DNA of 64,000 nt from Erythrobacter sanguineus. GTDB lineage: Bacteria; Pseudomonadota; Alphaproteobacteria; Sphingomonadales; Sphingomonadaceae. Shown here in pieces: positions 9,525 through 17,227 of the stretch. Numbering within the stretch: position 1 is the stretch's first letter; each line of letters starts with the position of its first letter. The notes beneath the pieces are model-generated. The model made no database searches and was not told where the DNA came from. It saw only the letters and a program-made list of their open reading frames with translations. The stretch spans positions 124,001 to 188,000 of the forward strand of contig NZ_FRDF01000002.1 in NCBI RefSeq assembly GCF_900143235.1. Reading direction: 5' to 3'. A program made the position numbers and the translations under genes.

Positions 9525-9777
9525 TTAGCGCGCCGGAGCAGCTTCCGCAGCATCAGCGGCAGGTGCCGCCTCTTCCATCGGAGCCGCCGCCATCGCATCG
9601 GCTGCGGCCGGTGCGGCAGCAAACTCGCCAGCACTTCCCTGAAAGAAATCGCCAAACCATGTGGTGTTGATGAGAATGGCAAAATGCACGGTGAGTGATG
9701 TCAGTACCAGAATGAGAAACATGATCGGCAGGATCACATTCGGGGCTGACATAAAGGAAAATACGACCTTCGTTCAT
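9525..9777 (-). pseudogene. pucA: LH2-type antenna alpha polypeptide gene with an early frame change
   Basis: Encodes a peripheral light-harvesting alpha subunit in two frames. The ATG at 9777, preceded by GGGAGA, starts MNEGRIFLYVSP, the usual N-terminus. The frame is then lost, and the transmembrane part continues in the other frame (NVILPIMFLI...LTVHFAIL...NTTWF) to the stop at 9525. Removing one C from the CCCC run (9742-9745 on the plus strand) or a +1 shift at CCC-G joins them into an 83-residue alpha chain aligning without gaps to Rhodoblastus LH2 alpha: His31 is the bacteriochlorophyll ligand, Trp40-Phe41 follow, then Phe44-Phe45-Gln46-Gly47. A tail of about 35 Ala/Pro/Glu-rich residues is longer than usual. 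As written the gene is broken; sequencing error, real decay or programmed frameshifting are all possible. Confidence 0.8.
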
Positions 9778-9790
9778 GGTTCTATCTCCC

Positions 9791-9976
9791 TTAGCCAAGC
9801 CACGGCGTCAAAATGAACGCCAGAACATGCGCCGCAAGGGCAATCGCGAAATAGATACGCGTCCCCCACTTCAAACCTTCGTTGATTTCCAGAGCCTGGC
9901 CTTCCGTCAGGCCGGTCGGGTAAAGCTTGGCGTCATCTGCTGCTGTTTGGCGAACTTCCTTCTCAGATTACGGCAT
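9791..9976 (-). pseudogene. pucB: LH2-type antenna beta polypeptide gene with a stop at codon 3
   Basis: In-frame sequence ending KLYPTGLTEGQALEINEG...RIYFAIALAAHVLAFILTPWLG is a clear LH2 beta chain. The C-terminal TPWLG, the AHxLA ligand histidine (residue 50 counting from the upstream ATG) and the GTR before the membrane helix all match Rhodobacter PucB. The only in-frame ATG (9976) is followed by CCG and then TAA at 9968-9970; no ATG, GTG or TTG start follows before the helix. The ATG also lacks a convincing ribosome-binding site. The usual first beta histidine (EVHK in Rhodobacter) is replaced by Asn32. The stop codon is 13 bases from the pucA ATG, the normal pucBA arrangement. Confidence 0.78.
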
Positions 9977-10431
9977 CCGAAGAAACTTGGTAATGGCCCC
10001 AGCCTTGTTCCCCAAGCTGCACTTAGCATGGACATCCCATTCACTATGAACCGCAGCACGAAGGCGTGAAACGGCCGTAGGCATCGAGTCGGCGTCCGCG
10101 GCCTAATGCTCTTTGCGTGTTGCATTTCTTGTCACACGGTCAACTTTGTCTAACATTTTGCAATGTCAAGATATGTAGACCTTGACCATGCCTGCAAAAG
10201 GCAACCTGCAACCGGCCCGGTCGCGCCGGCTGCAATGGCTCACGGACCCGGAAAGCGGGCCGCTGCGGCTTGTGGTGTAATGATCGATCGCGCGGGGCCG
10301 GTCAGGCAGGCAAGCAGCAGCCAAGACCCAAGGAAATCGCAGTCAGCCCTTGGCCTGGCTTACCATCAAGGCCGACGATACCGCCTGTTCGCCTCAGGCC
10401 CGGCCCGGTCACGCCCGTGCAAAGCTGCCCG
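9977..10431. other. Upstream region of pucBA, no gene found
   Basis: About 455 bases between the EAL gene and pucB, both on the minus strand. No convincing coding sequence was seen on either strand. A minus-strand TTGACA at 10169-10164 could be a -35 element, but no good -10 hexamer follows at the right distance. This is where pucBA regulatory sites would be expected. Confidence 0.4.
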
Positions 10432-11262
10432 TCATCCGTGGCCCATGCCGCGCGCTGTGCGCGCCAGTGCCAGCATGCTGTCGCTCGGCATCGGTTGGGC
10501 GCGCAGGAAGCCTTGCCAGTAATCGCAGCCTTCGGCGGTGATCGCGGCGCGCTGGATTTCGCTTTCGATCCCTTCGGCATAGATCGCCAGACCCAGCGCC
10601 TTGCCCAGCGCGATGATCGCCCGCAGCACCGCCAGCGCGGTCGGATCGCCGGGGACGCCATCGACCATCGCCTTGTCAAGCTTGAGCGCATCCAGCGGCA
10701 GTTCGCGCAGGTAGCGGAAATTGCAGAAGCCCGCGCCAAAATCATCCAGCGCGGTGCGAAAGCCCAGCCCCCGCAGCGCCTTCAGTGCGCTGGCCGCCTG
10801 CGCGAGATTGCGCAGCAGCAGGTCCTCGGTAATCTCCAGCATCAGCCGCTGCGGCGCGATTTCGGACTGGCCGATCAACGCGGCGAAATCGGCGGCAAAA
10901 CGCGGGTCGCCCAGTTCCTCGGGCGTGATGTTCAATGACAAGGTGAGATTGTCCGGCCAGGTGCCCGCTTCCTCCAGCGCGCGCGCAACCACATGGCGTG
11001 AAAGCGGCGCGACCAGCGCGGCGCGTTCGGCAATCGCGAACAGATCGCGCGCGCCGATCGCCCCCAGTGTCGGATGGCGCCAGCGCGCCAGCGCCTCGCC
11101 CCCGACCACCGCACCGCTGATGCAGGCGAATTGCGGCTGGAACAGAACCTCGATCTCGCGCCGGTCAAGCGCGCCCAGCAGATCGGCCTCCAGCATGCCG
11201 GGCCGAACACCGGGCAACGTGCCGCGCGCCGTGCCGCGCAATGATGACCGGCCCTGTTCCAT
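10432..11262 (-). CDS. Stand-alone EAL-domain cyclic-di-GMP phosphodiesterase
   Basis: 276-residue protein made almost entirely of one EAL domain, which hydrolyses cyclic-di-GMP to pGpG. The signature EALARW begins at residue 56. The metal and catalytic motifs are present: LNITPEEL, LEITEDLL, DDFGAGFCNFRYL, KLDKAMV and AEGIES, with the QGF motif near the C-terminus. No transmembrane or sensory domain is visible, so it should be cytoplasmic and regulated by expression or partners. Activity is likely because the catalytic glutamates, Asp-Asp pair and lysine are all kept. Confidence 0.88.
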   Translation of the reverse strand: MEQGRSSLRGTARGTLPGVRPGMLEADLLGALDRREIEVLFQPQFACISGAVVGGEALARWRHPTLGAIGARDLFAIAERAALVAPLSRHVVARALEEAGTWPDNLTLSLNITPEELGDPRFAADFAALIGQSEIAPQRLMLEITEDLLLRNLAQAASALKALRGLGFRTALDDFGAGFCNFRYLRELPLDALKLDKAMVDGVPGDPTALAVLRAIIALGKALGLAIYAEGIESEIQRAAITAEGCDYWQGFLRAQPMPSDSMLALARTARGMGHG

Positions 11263-11413
11263 CTGCGCCCTTTCAGCATCACCTATAGCCGCGCATCCTG
11301 CGATTGGCGTGCATCAATTGCAATCCGACCGAATCTGGCACATCAGGGCGCTCTGCTAGCACTGCGCCGGGGATAAGTGGCACGATCGGCGATGGCACCC
11401 GGGGAGGGGGAAC

Positions 11414-12208
11414 ATGGCGAGCAATCCAGCACCTTTCGAACGTCTCGCGCTGCTGGCGTCCGATACCCCGCGCGCCCAGGAGGCGTGCGAGACCCTGTCC
11501 CGGCAGGGCGAATGGGTGCCCCTTGAAGAGGCTGACGCGGTGGTGGTGCTGGGCGGTGACGGCTTCATGCTGCACACGCTCCACGCGATGATCGACGCCG
11601 GTCGGGTGATCCCGGCCTATGGCATGAATCTTGGCACCGTCGGCTTCCTGATGAACCGTTATGACAGGCGCAACGCGATTGCTGCGCGGGTGGCGCGGGC
11701 GCGGCGCTGGAGCATCTCGCCGCTCAGGATCGAGGCGATCACGCAGGACGGCGAATGCCACGCTTTTTGCGCGATCAACGAACTTTCGCTGCTGCGCGAA
11801 ACCCGCCAGACCGCCAAGATCGAGGTCACGGTGGGCGACAGGGTGCGCATAGCCGAGCTGGTATGCGACGGGGTGCTGGTATCGACCCCGGCCGGTTCGA
11901 CCGCCTATAACCTTTCGGCCAACGGCCCGATCCTGCCCCTGGACAGCAAGCTGCTCGCCCTCACCCCGATCAGCCCGTTCCGTCCACGGCGCTGGCGCGG
12001 GGCAATCCTGCCTGACCGGATGAAGATCATCCTCAAGGTGCTCGACCCGGCCAAGCGCCCGGTGGCGGCTGTCGCCGACCAGAAGGAACTGCGCGACATC
12101 GCCGAGGTACGCCTTGCGATCGCCAACGACATTGCGCTGACCTTGCTGTTCGACCCCGGACAGAGCCTTGAGGAACGCATCGTCGCCGAACAATTCGTGA
12201 CCGGGTAA
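11414..12208 (+). CDS. nadK: NAD kinase
   Basis: 264-residue ATP-NAD kinase, which phosphorylates NAD to NADP in the cytoplasm. The GGDG motif is at residues 47-50, and the substrate-binding region has AGSTAYNLSANGPI. The start ATG follows a purine-rich GGGGAGGGGGAA stretch, an excellent ribosome-binding region. The length is typical of short alphaproteobacterial NadK proteins. It is divergent from the EAL gene and followed by tRNA-Asn on the same strand. Confidence 0.93.
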   Translation: MASNPAPFERLALLASDTPRAQEACETLSRQGEWVPLEEADAVVVLGGDGFMLHTLHAMIDAGRVIPAYGMNLGTVGFLMNRYDRRNAIAARVARARRWSISPLRIEAITQDGECHAFCAINELSLLRETRQTAKIEVTVGDRVRIAELVCDGVLVSTPAGSTAYNLSANGPILPLDSKLLALTPISPFRPRRWRGAILPDRMKIILKVLDPAKRPVAAVADQKELRDIAEVRLAIANDIALTLLFDPGQSLEERIVAEQFVTG

Positions 12209-12393
12209 GGCGACCGAACACCTGCGAGGCACAGGTTGCAGGCCGCCAGGCGTGGCCCGGATGGCGACTTGCTGCTTCACCGATCCCTTGGCAGCCAAAC
12301 CGCCCCGAAGCTCGCCAAAACCCCCTTGCAATCCGCCGCCTTGCCCCATATAGGCGCGCTTCCGCTCTTCCTTAGACCGCTTGGAAGAGTTGC

Positions 12394-12468
12394 TCCCCGA
12401 TAGCTCAGCGGTAGAGTAGGTGACTGTTAATCACTTGGCCGTAGGTTCGAATCCTACTCGGGGAGCCA
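12394..12468 (+). tRNA. tRNA-Asn (anticodon GTT)
   Basis: A complete cloverleaf with acceptor arms TCCCCGA/TCGGGGA, D-loop region AGCTCAGCGGTAGAG, anticodon loop CTGTTAA (GTT reads Asn codons), T-arm GTTCGAATC and an encoded CCA end at 12466-12468. Confidence 0.95.
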
Positions 12469-12802
12469 TTTCTTTCCCGCTTTCTGCATGATGGCAGATA
12501 GTTGCCGGGACGATACCCCACACCTCCCCACATTCTTCCCCGCGCCGCTTGCCGGGGTTTCGGCAGCGCCGCTCGGTTTCGGTACCTTGGGAGGGGTCCG
12601 TTCGAGGCTTGTGCTGGCTTCCCAACAGTCGATCAGCAAGACCTGAACGGGCCACGACGGCGCGGTTGTGCTGCCCGTCAATGTGAACGAATTCTGTCCC
12701 CGGTCTACGTATTTCCAACGGGGATCGCGTTCAGCCGGGCCTGCAATGACAAGGGGTAAATGAACAGGCAGCGAAACGGTTCAGCAAACAAGGTCAATAA
12801 GC
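12469..12802. other. Intergenic region after tRNA-Asn, no gene found
   Basis: 334 bases between tRNA-Asn and the HD-GYP gene. An apparent minus-strand reading frame crosses it, but its N-terminal part has no recognisable content and its C-terminus is antisense to the tRNA. There is no integrase or direct repeat of the tRNA 3' end, so nothing suggests an integrated element here. Confidence 0.5.
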
Positions 12803-13882
12803 GTGATAAGGCGTATCAATCCCGAACAAGCCCGGATCGGAATGTACGTCTGCAGTTTCGGTGGCTCGTTTTTCAGTCATCCCTTCTGGCGCAAGCGCTT
12901 CACGCTCACCTCGCAGGCGGAAGTCGACAGGCTCCGCAATTGCGCGATCCCCTATGTCGAGATCGACGATGAGCTGGGGGTCGGGCCAATCGACGAGGTG
13001 GAGCCAGATGCAGACGCTGAGCCCTATATCGTGCACCGCATCGGCGAGAATCGCGACAAGCGACCGGGTCGGCGCTTCATTCCGGGATCGCGGCTGATCA
13101 CGCGTGCCGATCGCGTGCAGCACGCGCGTGCAGTGCGCACGGTATCACGCGCAAAATCGGTTGTGACACAGCTGTTTGATTCAGCCCGTCTCGGCAAGGC
13201 TGTTCCGGTTGCAGAGGCGCTGTCGCTGGTCAGGGAAATCGATGGCATGTTCGACCGCGGGGAAAACATGCTGCTTGATGTAATCCGGATGAAGACGGCG
13301 GACGAATATACCTACCTGCATTCGGTGGCAGTCTGCGCCTTGATGATCAAGCTTGCCCGGCATCTTGGCATGCCCGAGACTGAAACGCGTGAATGCGGGC
13401 TGGCCGGTCTGTTGCACGATGTCGGCAAGATGCGGATTCCGGCACAGGTCCTGCACAAGCAGGGCGCCCTGACCGATGACGAATTCGAACGGGTGAAGTC
13501 CCATGCGCAGGAAGGCTTTCTGATGCTTCAGAATGTTTCGGATCTGCCCGCCGCAGCCGCCGATGTCGCGCGCCTCCACCACGAGAAGATCGATGGATCG
13601 GGTTATCCGCTGGGACTTGCCGGCGAAGATATACCGATGATCGCCCGCATGGGCGCGATCTGCGATGTGTATGATGCCCTGACCTCGAACCGGTCGTACA
13701 AGACCGCGTCGTCCCCGGCTGAGGCCCTGGCGATAATGTATGCATCAACCGGCCACTTCGACCGCGAATTGCTGCAGGCTTTCGCGTTGAGCATCGATGG
13801 CGCAGTCCCGGCGCAAGCGCAAAGCATGGCTGATTGCCCCGATCAGGAAACCATCGTCACAAGTCCCGCCTTGCCGGCTTGA
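12803..13882 (+). CDS. HD-GYP domain cyclic-di-GMP phosphodiesterase
   Basis: 359-residue protein with an N-terminal DUF3391-type region (about 1-130), a linker and an HD-GYP domain (about 150-330). The HD pair is His205-Asp206 in LLHDVGK, and the GYP motif is at 267-269 within HHEKIDGSGYP. HD-GYP proteins degrade cyclic-di-GMP to pGpG or GMP using a two- or three-iron centre. The start is GTG, preceded by AAGG. It is the second likely cyclic-di-GMP-degrading enzyme in 3 kb, after the EAL protein; no GGDEF cyclase is in the window. It converges on the ornithine decarboxylase gene. Confidence 0.9.
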   Translation: MIRRINPEQARIGMYVCSFGGSFFSHPFWRKRFTLTSQAEVDRLRNCAIPYVEIDDELGVGPIDEVEPDADAEPYIVHRIGENRDKRPGRRFIPGSRLITRADRVQHARAVRTVSRAKSVVTQLFDSARLGKAVPVAEALSLVREIDGMFDRGENMLLDVIRMKTADEYTYLHSVAVCALMIKLARHLGMPETETRECGLAGLLHDVGKMRIPAQVLHKQGALTDDEFERVKSHAQEGFLMLQNVSDLPAAAADVARLHHEKIDGSGYPLGLAGEDIPMIARMGAICDVYDALTSNRSYKTASSPAEALAIMYASTGHFDRELLQAFALSIDGAVPAQAQSMADCPDQETIVTSPALPA

Positions 13883-13944
13883 TCAGCGGCACGCGCGACC
13901 CGGTCAGGCTGGCGGAAAACCGGAATTTCGCGCAACGGCCAAGC

Positions 13945-15150
13945 CTACCTCAGGCTCACCACATTATCGCTCGCCTCGCGCACGCGGGTGCCGTTGAACA
14001 GGCTCATCATCGGTTCGTCCTGAACGATCACGACCTGCGCCGCGCCGTAGCCGTTGAAGCCGGTCTTCATCGCCGCGCCATAGGCTCCGATCATGCCGAT
14101 TTCGATGTAATCGCCAGCCTGAATGTCGGCAGGCAGAACAAACGGCCCCTTCATGTAATCGGCATCGTCGCAGGTCGGGCCGTAGAAGGCGAAATCGGCA
14201 TCGTCCTCGATCAGGTCGTCTTCCAGCGCCTTCACCGGGAAACGCCATGCGACGTGGGCAGCATCATACAGCGCGCCGTATGCGCCATCGTTGATGTAAA
14301 GCTCCTCGCCGCGGCGCTTGTTCACCTGTACGATCATCGAGCTGTATTCCGCGCTCAGCGCGCGGCCGGGTTCGCACCACAGCTCGGCGTTGTAGGCGAT
14401 CGGCAGCGCTTCGAAATGGCGCGCGATGATCGCGAAGTAATCTTCCAGCGGCGGCGGTTCCAGGCCGGGATAGGCGCTCGGGAAGCCCCCGCCGACATCG
14501 ATCATGTCGATCACCACGCTCGCCTCGGCAATCGCGGCGCGGGTGCGGTCCATCGCCTGCACGAAAGCAAAGGGGGTCATGGCCTGGCTGCCGACATGGA
14601 AACACACGCCCAGCCAGTCGCAATGCTGGCGGGCCTGCTGCAGCAGCGCGGGCGCTTCGACAAGATCGCAGCCGAACTTCGACGCCAGCGACAGTTCCGA
14701 ATACTCGCTCGACACACGCAGCCGTACGCACAGGCGCAGATCGCGCGCTGGCTCCCCGGTTTCGGGGTGACGGCAGGCGTCGACGATCTTTGCCAGTTCC
14801 TCAAGCGAATCGAGGCTGAAGGTGCGCACCCCGTGATCGAAATAGGCTTCCGCGATGGCCGCCGGGGTCTTCACCGGGTGCATGAAGCACAGCACAGCCT
14901 GCGGCAGCAGCCCGCGCACCAGCCGCACCTCGGCAATCGAGGCGACATCATAATGCGTCACGCCAGCGCTCCACAGCACCTCGATGAGATCGGGAGCAGG
15001 GTTGGCCTTCACCGCATAGAGCACCTTGCCCGGGAACTTCTCGACGAAGAAACGGGCGGCGCGCCGCGCGGCATGCGGGCGATTGAGAATGACGGGTTCG
15101 TCCGGACGAAGGTCGCGGACTACAGCCTTGGCATCGGGATAGATGTGCAA
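13945..15150 (-). CDS. Fold-III PLP ornithine/lysine decarboxylase
   Basis: 401-residue alanine-racemase-fold decarboxylase, probably ornithine to putrescine. The PLP lysine is Lys48 in YAVKANP; other landmarks are the glycine-rich DVGGGFPS loop, EPGRALSAE, and the Cys-Asp pair in YGPTCDDAD near the C-terminus. The start is inferred to be TTG at 15150 (LHIYPDA...), with GGGGGT about nine bases upstream; the longer open frame reaches into repeat sequence and is not credible. It lies 2.6-5.5 kb from genes for carboxyspermidine decarboxylase and dehydrogenase, completing a route from ornithine to spermidine. Specificity for ornithine over lysine cannot be decided from the sequence alone. Confidence 0.88.
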   Translation of the reverse strand: MHIYPDAKAVVRDLRPDEPVILNRPHAARRAARFFVEKFPGKVLYAVKANPAPDLIEVLWSAGVTHYDVASIAEVRLVRGLLPQAVLCFMHPVKTPAAIAEAYFDHGVRTFSLDSLEELAKIVDACRHPETGEPARDLRLCVRLRVSSEYSELSLASKFGCDLVEAPALLQQARQHCDWLGVCFHVGSQAMTPFAFVQAMDRTRAAIAEASVVIDMIDVGGGFPSAYPGLEPPPLEDYFAIIARHFEALPIAYNAELWCEPGRALSAEYSSMIVQVNKRRGEELYINDGAYGALYDAAHVAWRFPVKALEDDLIEDDADFAFYGPTCDDADYMKGPFVLPADIQAGDYIEIGMIGAYGAAMKTGFNGYGAAQVVIVQDEPMMSLFNGTRVREASDNVVSLR

Positions 15151-15311
15151 CTCAAGGGACCCCCAAAACGGTTTGTTGAAACCATAAAACGACAAGCTGC
15201 CTTGCGGTTTGGAAGTCCCCTTGGGGCAGCGGAAGCGCGCATTTAGGGTGTGGCGGCCAAATTGCAAACGAAAAAACGCCCGGTCCGGGCAGAACTGATG
15301 CTTTTGAAAGA

Positions 15312-15343
15312 CAGGCCATGCCCCAATAACGGAGCATGGCCTG
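15312..15343. repeat. Perfect 10-bp stem-loop
   Basis: CAGGCCATGC and GCATGGCCTG form a perfect inverted repeat around a 12-base loop. It lies in the 328-base gene-free stretch (15151-15478) between the ornithine decarboxylase and lemA genes. A second, 7-bp hairpin GATGCGA/TCGCATC follows at 15359-15376, and two palindromic repeats fill the rest. The stretch holds no coding sequence I can support. Confidence 0.6.
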
Positions 15344-15378
15344 AAAGTTCCGGATTTTGATGCGATCCGTCGCATCTG

Positions 15379-15425
15379 GAGCGTTTTCCGAGCCGCCGGG
15401 CGTTCCGTCCGGCTCGAAAACGCTC
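15379..15425. repeat. REP-like palindromic repeat, copy B
   Basis: A 47-base palindrome with arms GAGCGTTTTCCGAGCC and GGCTCGAAAACGCTC around a CGCCGGGCGTTCCGTCC-type centre. It is in tandem with copy C and in inverse orientation to copy A at 1751-1793. Confidence 0.8.
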
Positions 15426-15434
15426 TTGATTGCC

Positions 15435-15479
15435 GCGCTTTCCGAGCCGCCGGGCGTTCCGTCCGGCTCGAAAACGCTC
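15435..15479. repeat. REP-like palindromic repeat, copy C
   Basis: A near-identical tandem copy of the repeat at 15379-15425, with a slightly shortened left arm (GCGCTTTCCGAGCC). Its last base coincides with the end of the lemA stop codon, just as copy A abuts the phosphatase stop codon. Both placements suggest a role at transcript 3' ends. Confidence 0.8.
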
Positions 15480-16051
15480 TAGAAAGCGATCCGTGGCACC
15501 TGATCGACCGTGCCCTTTTCGCTGTCGTCGAGCCGATGGAAATCGGCCTCGCCGAACCCGAGCAATCCGGCAAACAGCACCGCCGGGAAGGCTTCGCGTG
15601 CGCTGTTGAACCGGGCGACCGCGGCGTTCAGCGCACGGCGGGCAGCGGCCAGCTTGTCCTCGACATCGCCGAGTTCGTTCTGAAGCGACTGGAAATTTGC
15701 CGAAGCCTTGAGATCGGGATAGGCCTCACCCAGCGCCAGCAGGTTGTCGAGCGCGACGCGCAGCTGCTGTTCGCTTCCCGATGACGGATCGCCCCGCGAA
15801 GCAGCGCTGCGCGCGGCAATCACCGCCTGCAAGGTGCCCGCTTCATGCCCGGCATAGCCCTGCACCGTCTCCACCAGGTTGGGGATCAGATCATGGCGCT
15901 GGCGCAGCTGCGCATCAATATCCGCCACGCCCTGCCGCACATTCTGCCGCAGGCGCACAAGACTATTATAGATACCGATCAACAGCAGCACGAGACCAAC
16001 CGCGATGACCAGCATCGCAGAACTCCAGAACGAGCCAAGAATATCAACCAT
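15479..16051 (-). CDS. LemA family protein
   Basis: 190-residue LemA-type protein with one N-terminal membrane segment (about residues 6-28) followed by a long helical domain beginning YNSLVRLRQNVRQGVADID and containing the typical LRQRHDLIPNLVETV. The biochemical role of LemA proteins is not settled. The ATG at 16051 (MVDILGSF) is preferred because GGAG lies about ten bases upstream; an ATG at 16084 would add 11 residues unlike the family. It is divergently paired with a DUF3137 gene, a frequent partner of lemA. Confidence 0.85.
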   Translation of the reverse strand: MVDILGSFWSSAMLVIAVGLVLLLIGIYNSLVRLRQNVRQGVADIDAQLRQRHDLIPNLVETVQGYAGHEAGTLQAVIAARSAASRGDPSSGSEQQLRVALDNLLALGEAYPDLKASANFQSLQNELGDVEDKLAAARRALNAAVARFNSAREAFPAVLFAGLLGFGEADFHRLDDSEKGTVDQVPRIAF

Positions 16052-16135
16052 GATGCAACCACTCCAATGTCTTGCTGCGGACATAACCTGAAAATGTTAA
16101 GGGATTGCAGACGCAATCGCGCTAAACCCAATGTC

Positions 16136-17218
16136 ATGCATGCGAATGTGAACAATCTGATGCAGGGCGAACTGGGCGAATGGCTGGCCTCGCAGGTCGA
16201 CATGCGCGCCGCCGCGAAGGAACAGGCTGCCAACCGCTGGACCTGGGGGACGGTGCTGCTGTTACCGCCGCTGGCATTCCTCTGGTTCGGGCCGGAAGCG
16301 CTGGCCGGGCTGCGGATGATCGCCAGCATCGGCGGGATCATTGGCGTGGGCGTGTGGGGCTATCAGCCGATTGCCGAGGCCAAGAAGCAGATCAAGGTGG
16401 GCATCAATTCGGCCATCGCCCGCAGCCTTGGCATTGCCTATGATCACGAAGTCGAACCGGGCGCCGAATTCGAGGCGGCCAAGCGTTACGAACTGGTGCC
16501 GTCCTTCCAGCGCTCCAGCTTCGAGGATCGCTGGCACGGCACGCTCGAAGGGCATGGCTTCAATCTGTACGAAGCCCATCTTGAAGAACGCCGCGGGTCG
16601 GGCAAGAATCGCCGCTGGGTGACGGTGTTTCGCGGGGTGATCATCCAGATGGGGTTTGGCCGCCCGTTCCGTTCGACCACGCTGTTGCAGCGCGCGGGCA
16701 AGCACCGCAAGTGGCTCGGGCTGGGCGGCGCGGCGGACACGGTCAGCTTTGACGGGCACCGGCTGGATCGGGTTGATCAGGTGCACCCGGCCTTTGCCGA
16801 AAAATTTGCCCTGTTCAGCGATGACGGGATCGAAGCCCGCGTGCTGGTACACCCTTCGTATATCGAACATCTCCTGCGGCTGGAAAACGCCTTCGGGGCG
16901 AAGGAACTGCGCGCCTTGTTCAGCCGCAGCGAGGTGATCCTTGCGGTTGAAGGCAAGAACCTGTTCGAAAGCGGCACGATGGATGCAACCCAGGACCGCG
17001 CACGGGCCGAAGAGACCGCCGAACAATTCGCCGCGCTGGCGGGGCTGGCGGTGGCAATCAACCAGACCACCCGCGGGCGGGTGCTGGGCGAGGCGCGGAT
17101 GCCGCAACCCGACCAGCCGCGCGCGCTGCATGATCAGCAACCGGGCGAGGAACTGGCCGCGCCTGCCGCGCTGGTGCAGCCGCGCCGGGCCGCCGGTTTC
17201 GGCCGCAAGGGGCTTTAG
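16136..17218 (+). CDS. DUF3137 membrane protein
   Basis: 360-residue protein with two adjacent hydrophobic segments near residues 37-75 (VLLLPPLAFLWF and IASIGGIIGVGVWGYQ), then a cytoplasmic DUF3137 domain of about 270 residues. Function is unknown. The divergent placement next to lemA recurs in many bacteria and suggests a shared envelope or stress role, by inference only. The start is uncertain: the ATG at 16136 has no good ribosome-binding site, and one at 16160 is an alternative. Confidence 0.8.
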   Translation: MHANVNNLMQGELGEWLASQVDMRAAAKEQAANRWTWGTVLLLPPLAFLWFGPEALAGLRMIASIGGIIGVGVWGYQPIAEAKKQIKVGINSAIARSLGIAYDHEVEPGAEFEAAKRYELVPSFQRSSFEDRWHGTLEGHGFNLYEAHLEERRGSGKNRRWVTVFRGVIIQMGFGRPFRSTTLLQRAGKHRKWLGLGGAADTVSFDGHRLDRVDQVHPAFAEKFALFSDDGIEARVLVHPSYIEHLLRLENAFGAKELRALFSRSEVILAVEGKNLFESGTMDATQDRARAEETAEQFAALAGLAVAINQTTRGRVLGEARMPQPDQPRALHDQQPGEELAAPAALVQPRRAAGFGRKGL

Positions 17219-17227
17219 ATCCGCGTC

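Noticed and set aside
9553-9798. A distinct small protein starting upstream of the pucA ATG and ending in the other frame
   Set aside because: Its N-terminus is the pucA start and its remainder is out-of-frame translation of the antenna helix; the frame-change explanation accounts for both.
10118-10136. Candidate PpsR/CrtJ site TGT...ACA upstream of pucBA
   Set aside because: The spacing is 13 bases rather than the required 12, and no second site of proper form was found nearby.
12431-12718. 95-codon minus-strand reading frame ending in PRVGFEPTAK
   Set aside because: The C-terminus is the well-known false peptide produced by translating the antisense of a tRNA gene (tRNA-Asn here), and the rest has no family features.
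12394-12802. tRNA-Asn as an integration site for a genomic island
   Set aside because: No integrase follows and no repeat of the tRNA 3' end was seen; downstream genes look like core genes.
15151-15573. N-terminal extension of the ornithine decarboxylase frame by about 140 codons
   Set aside because: The extension translates the palindromic repeats (duplicated RTERPAARK) and has no homology to decarboxylases; the family begins at the TTG proposed.
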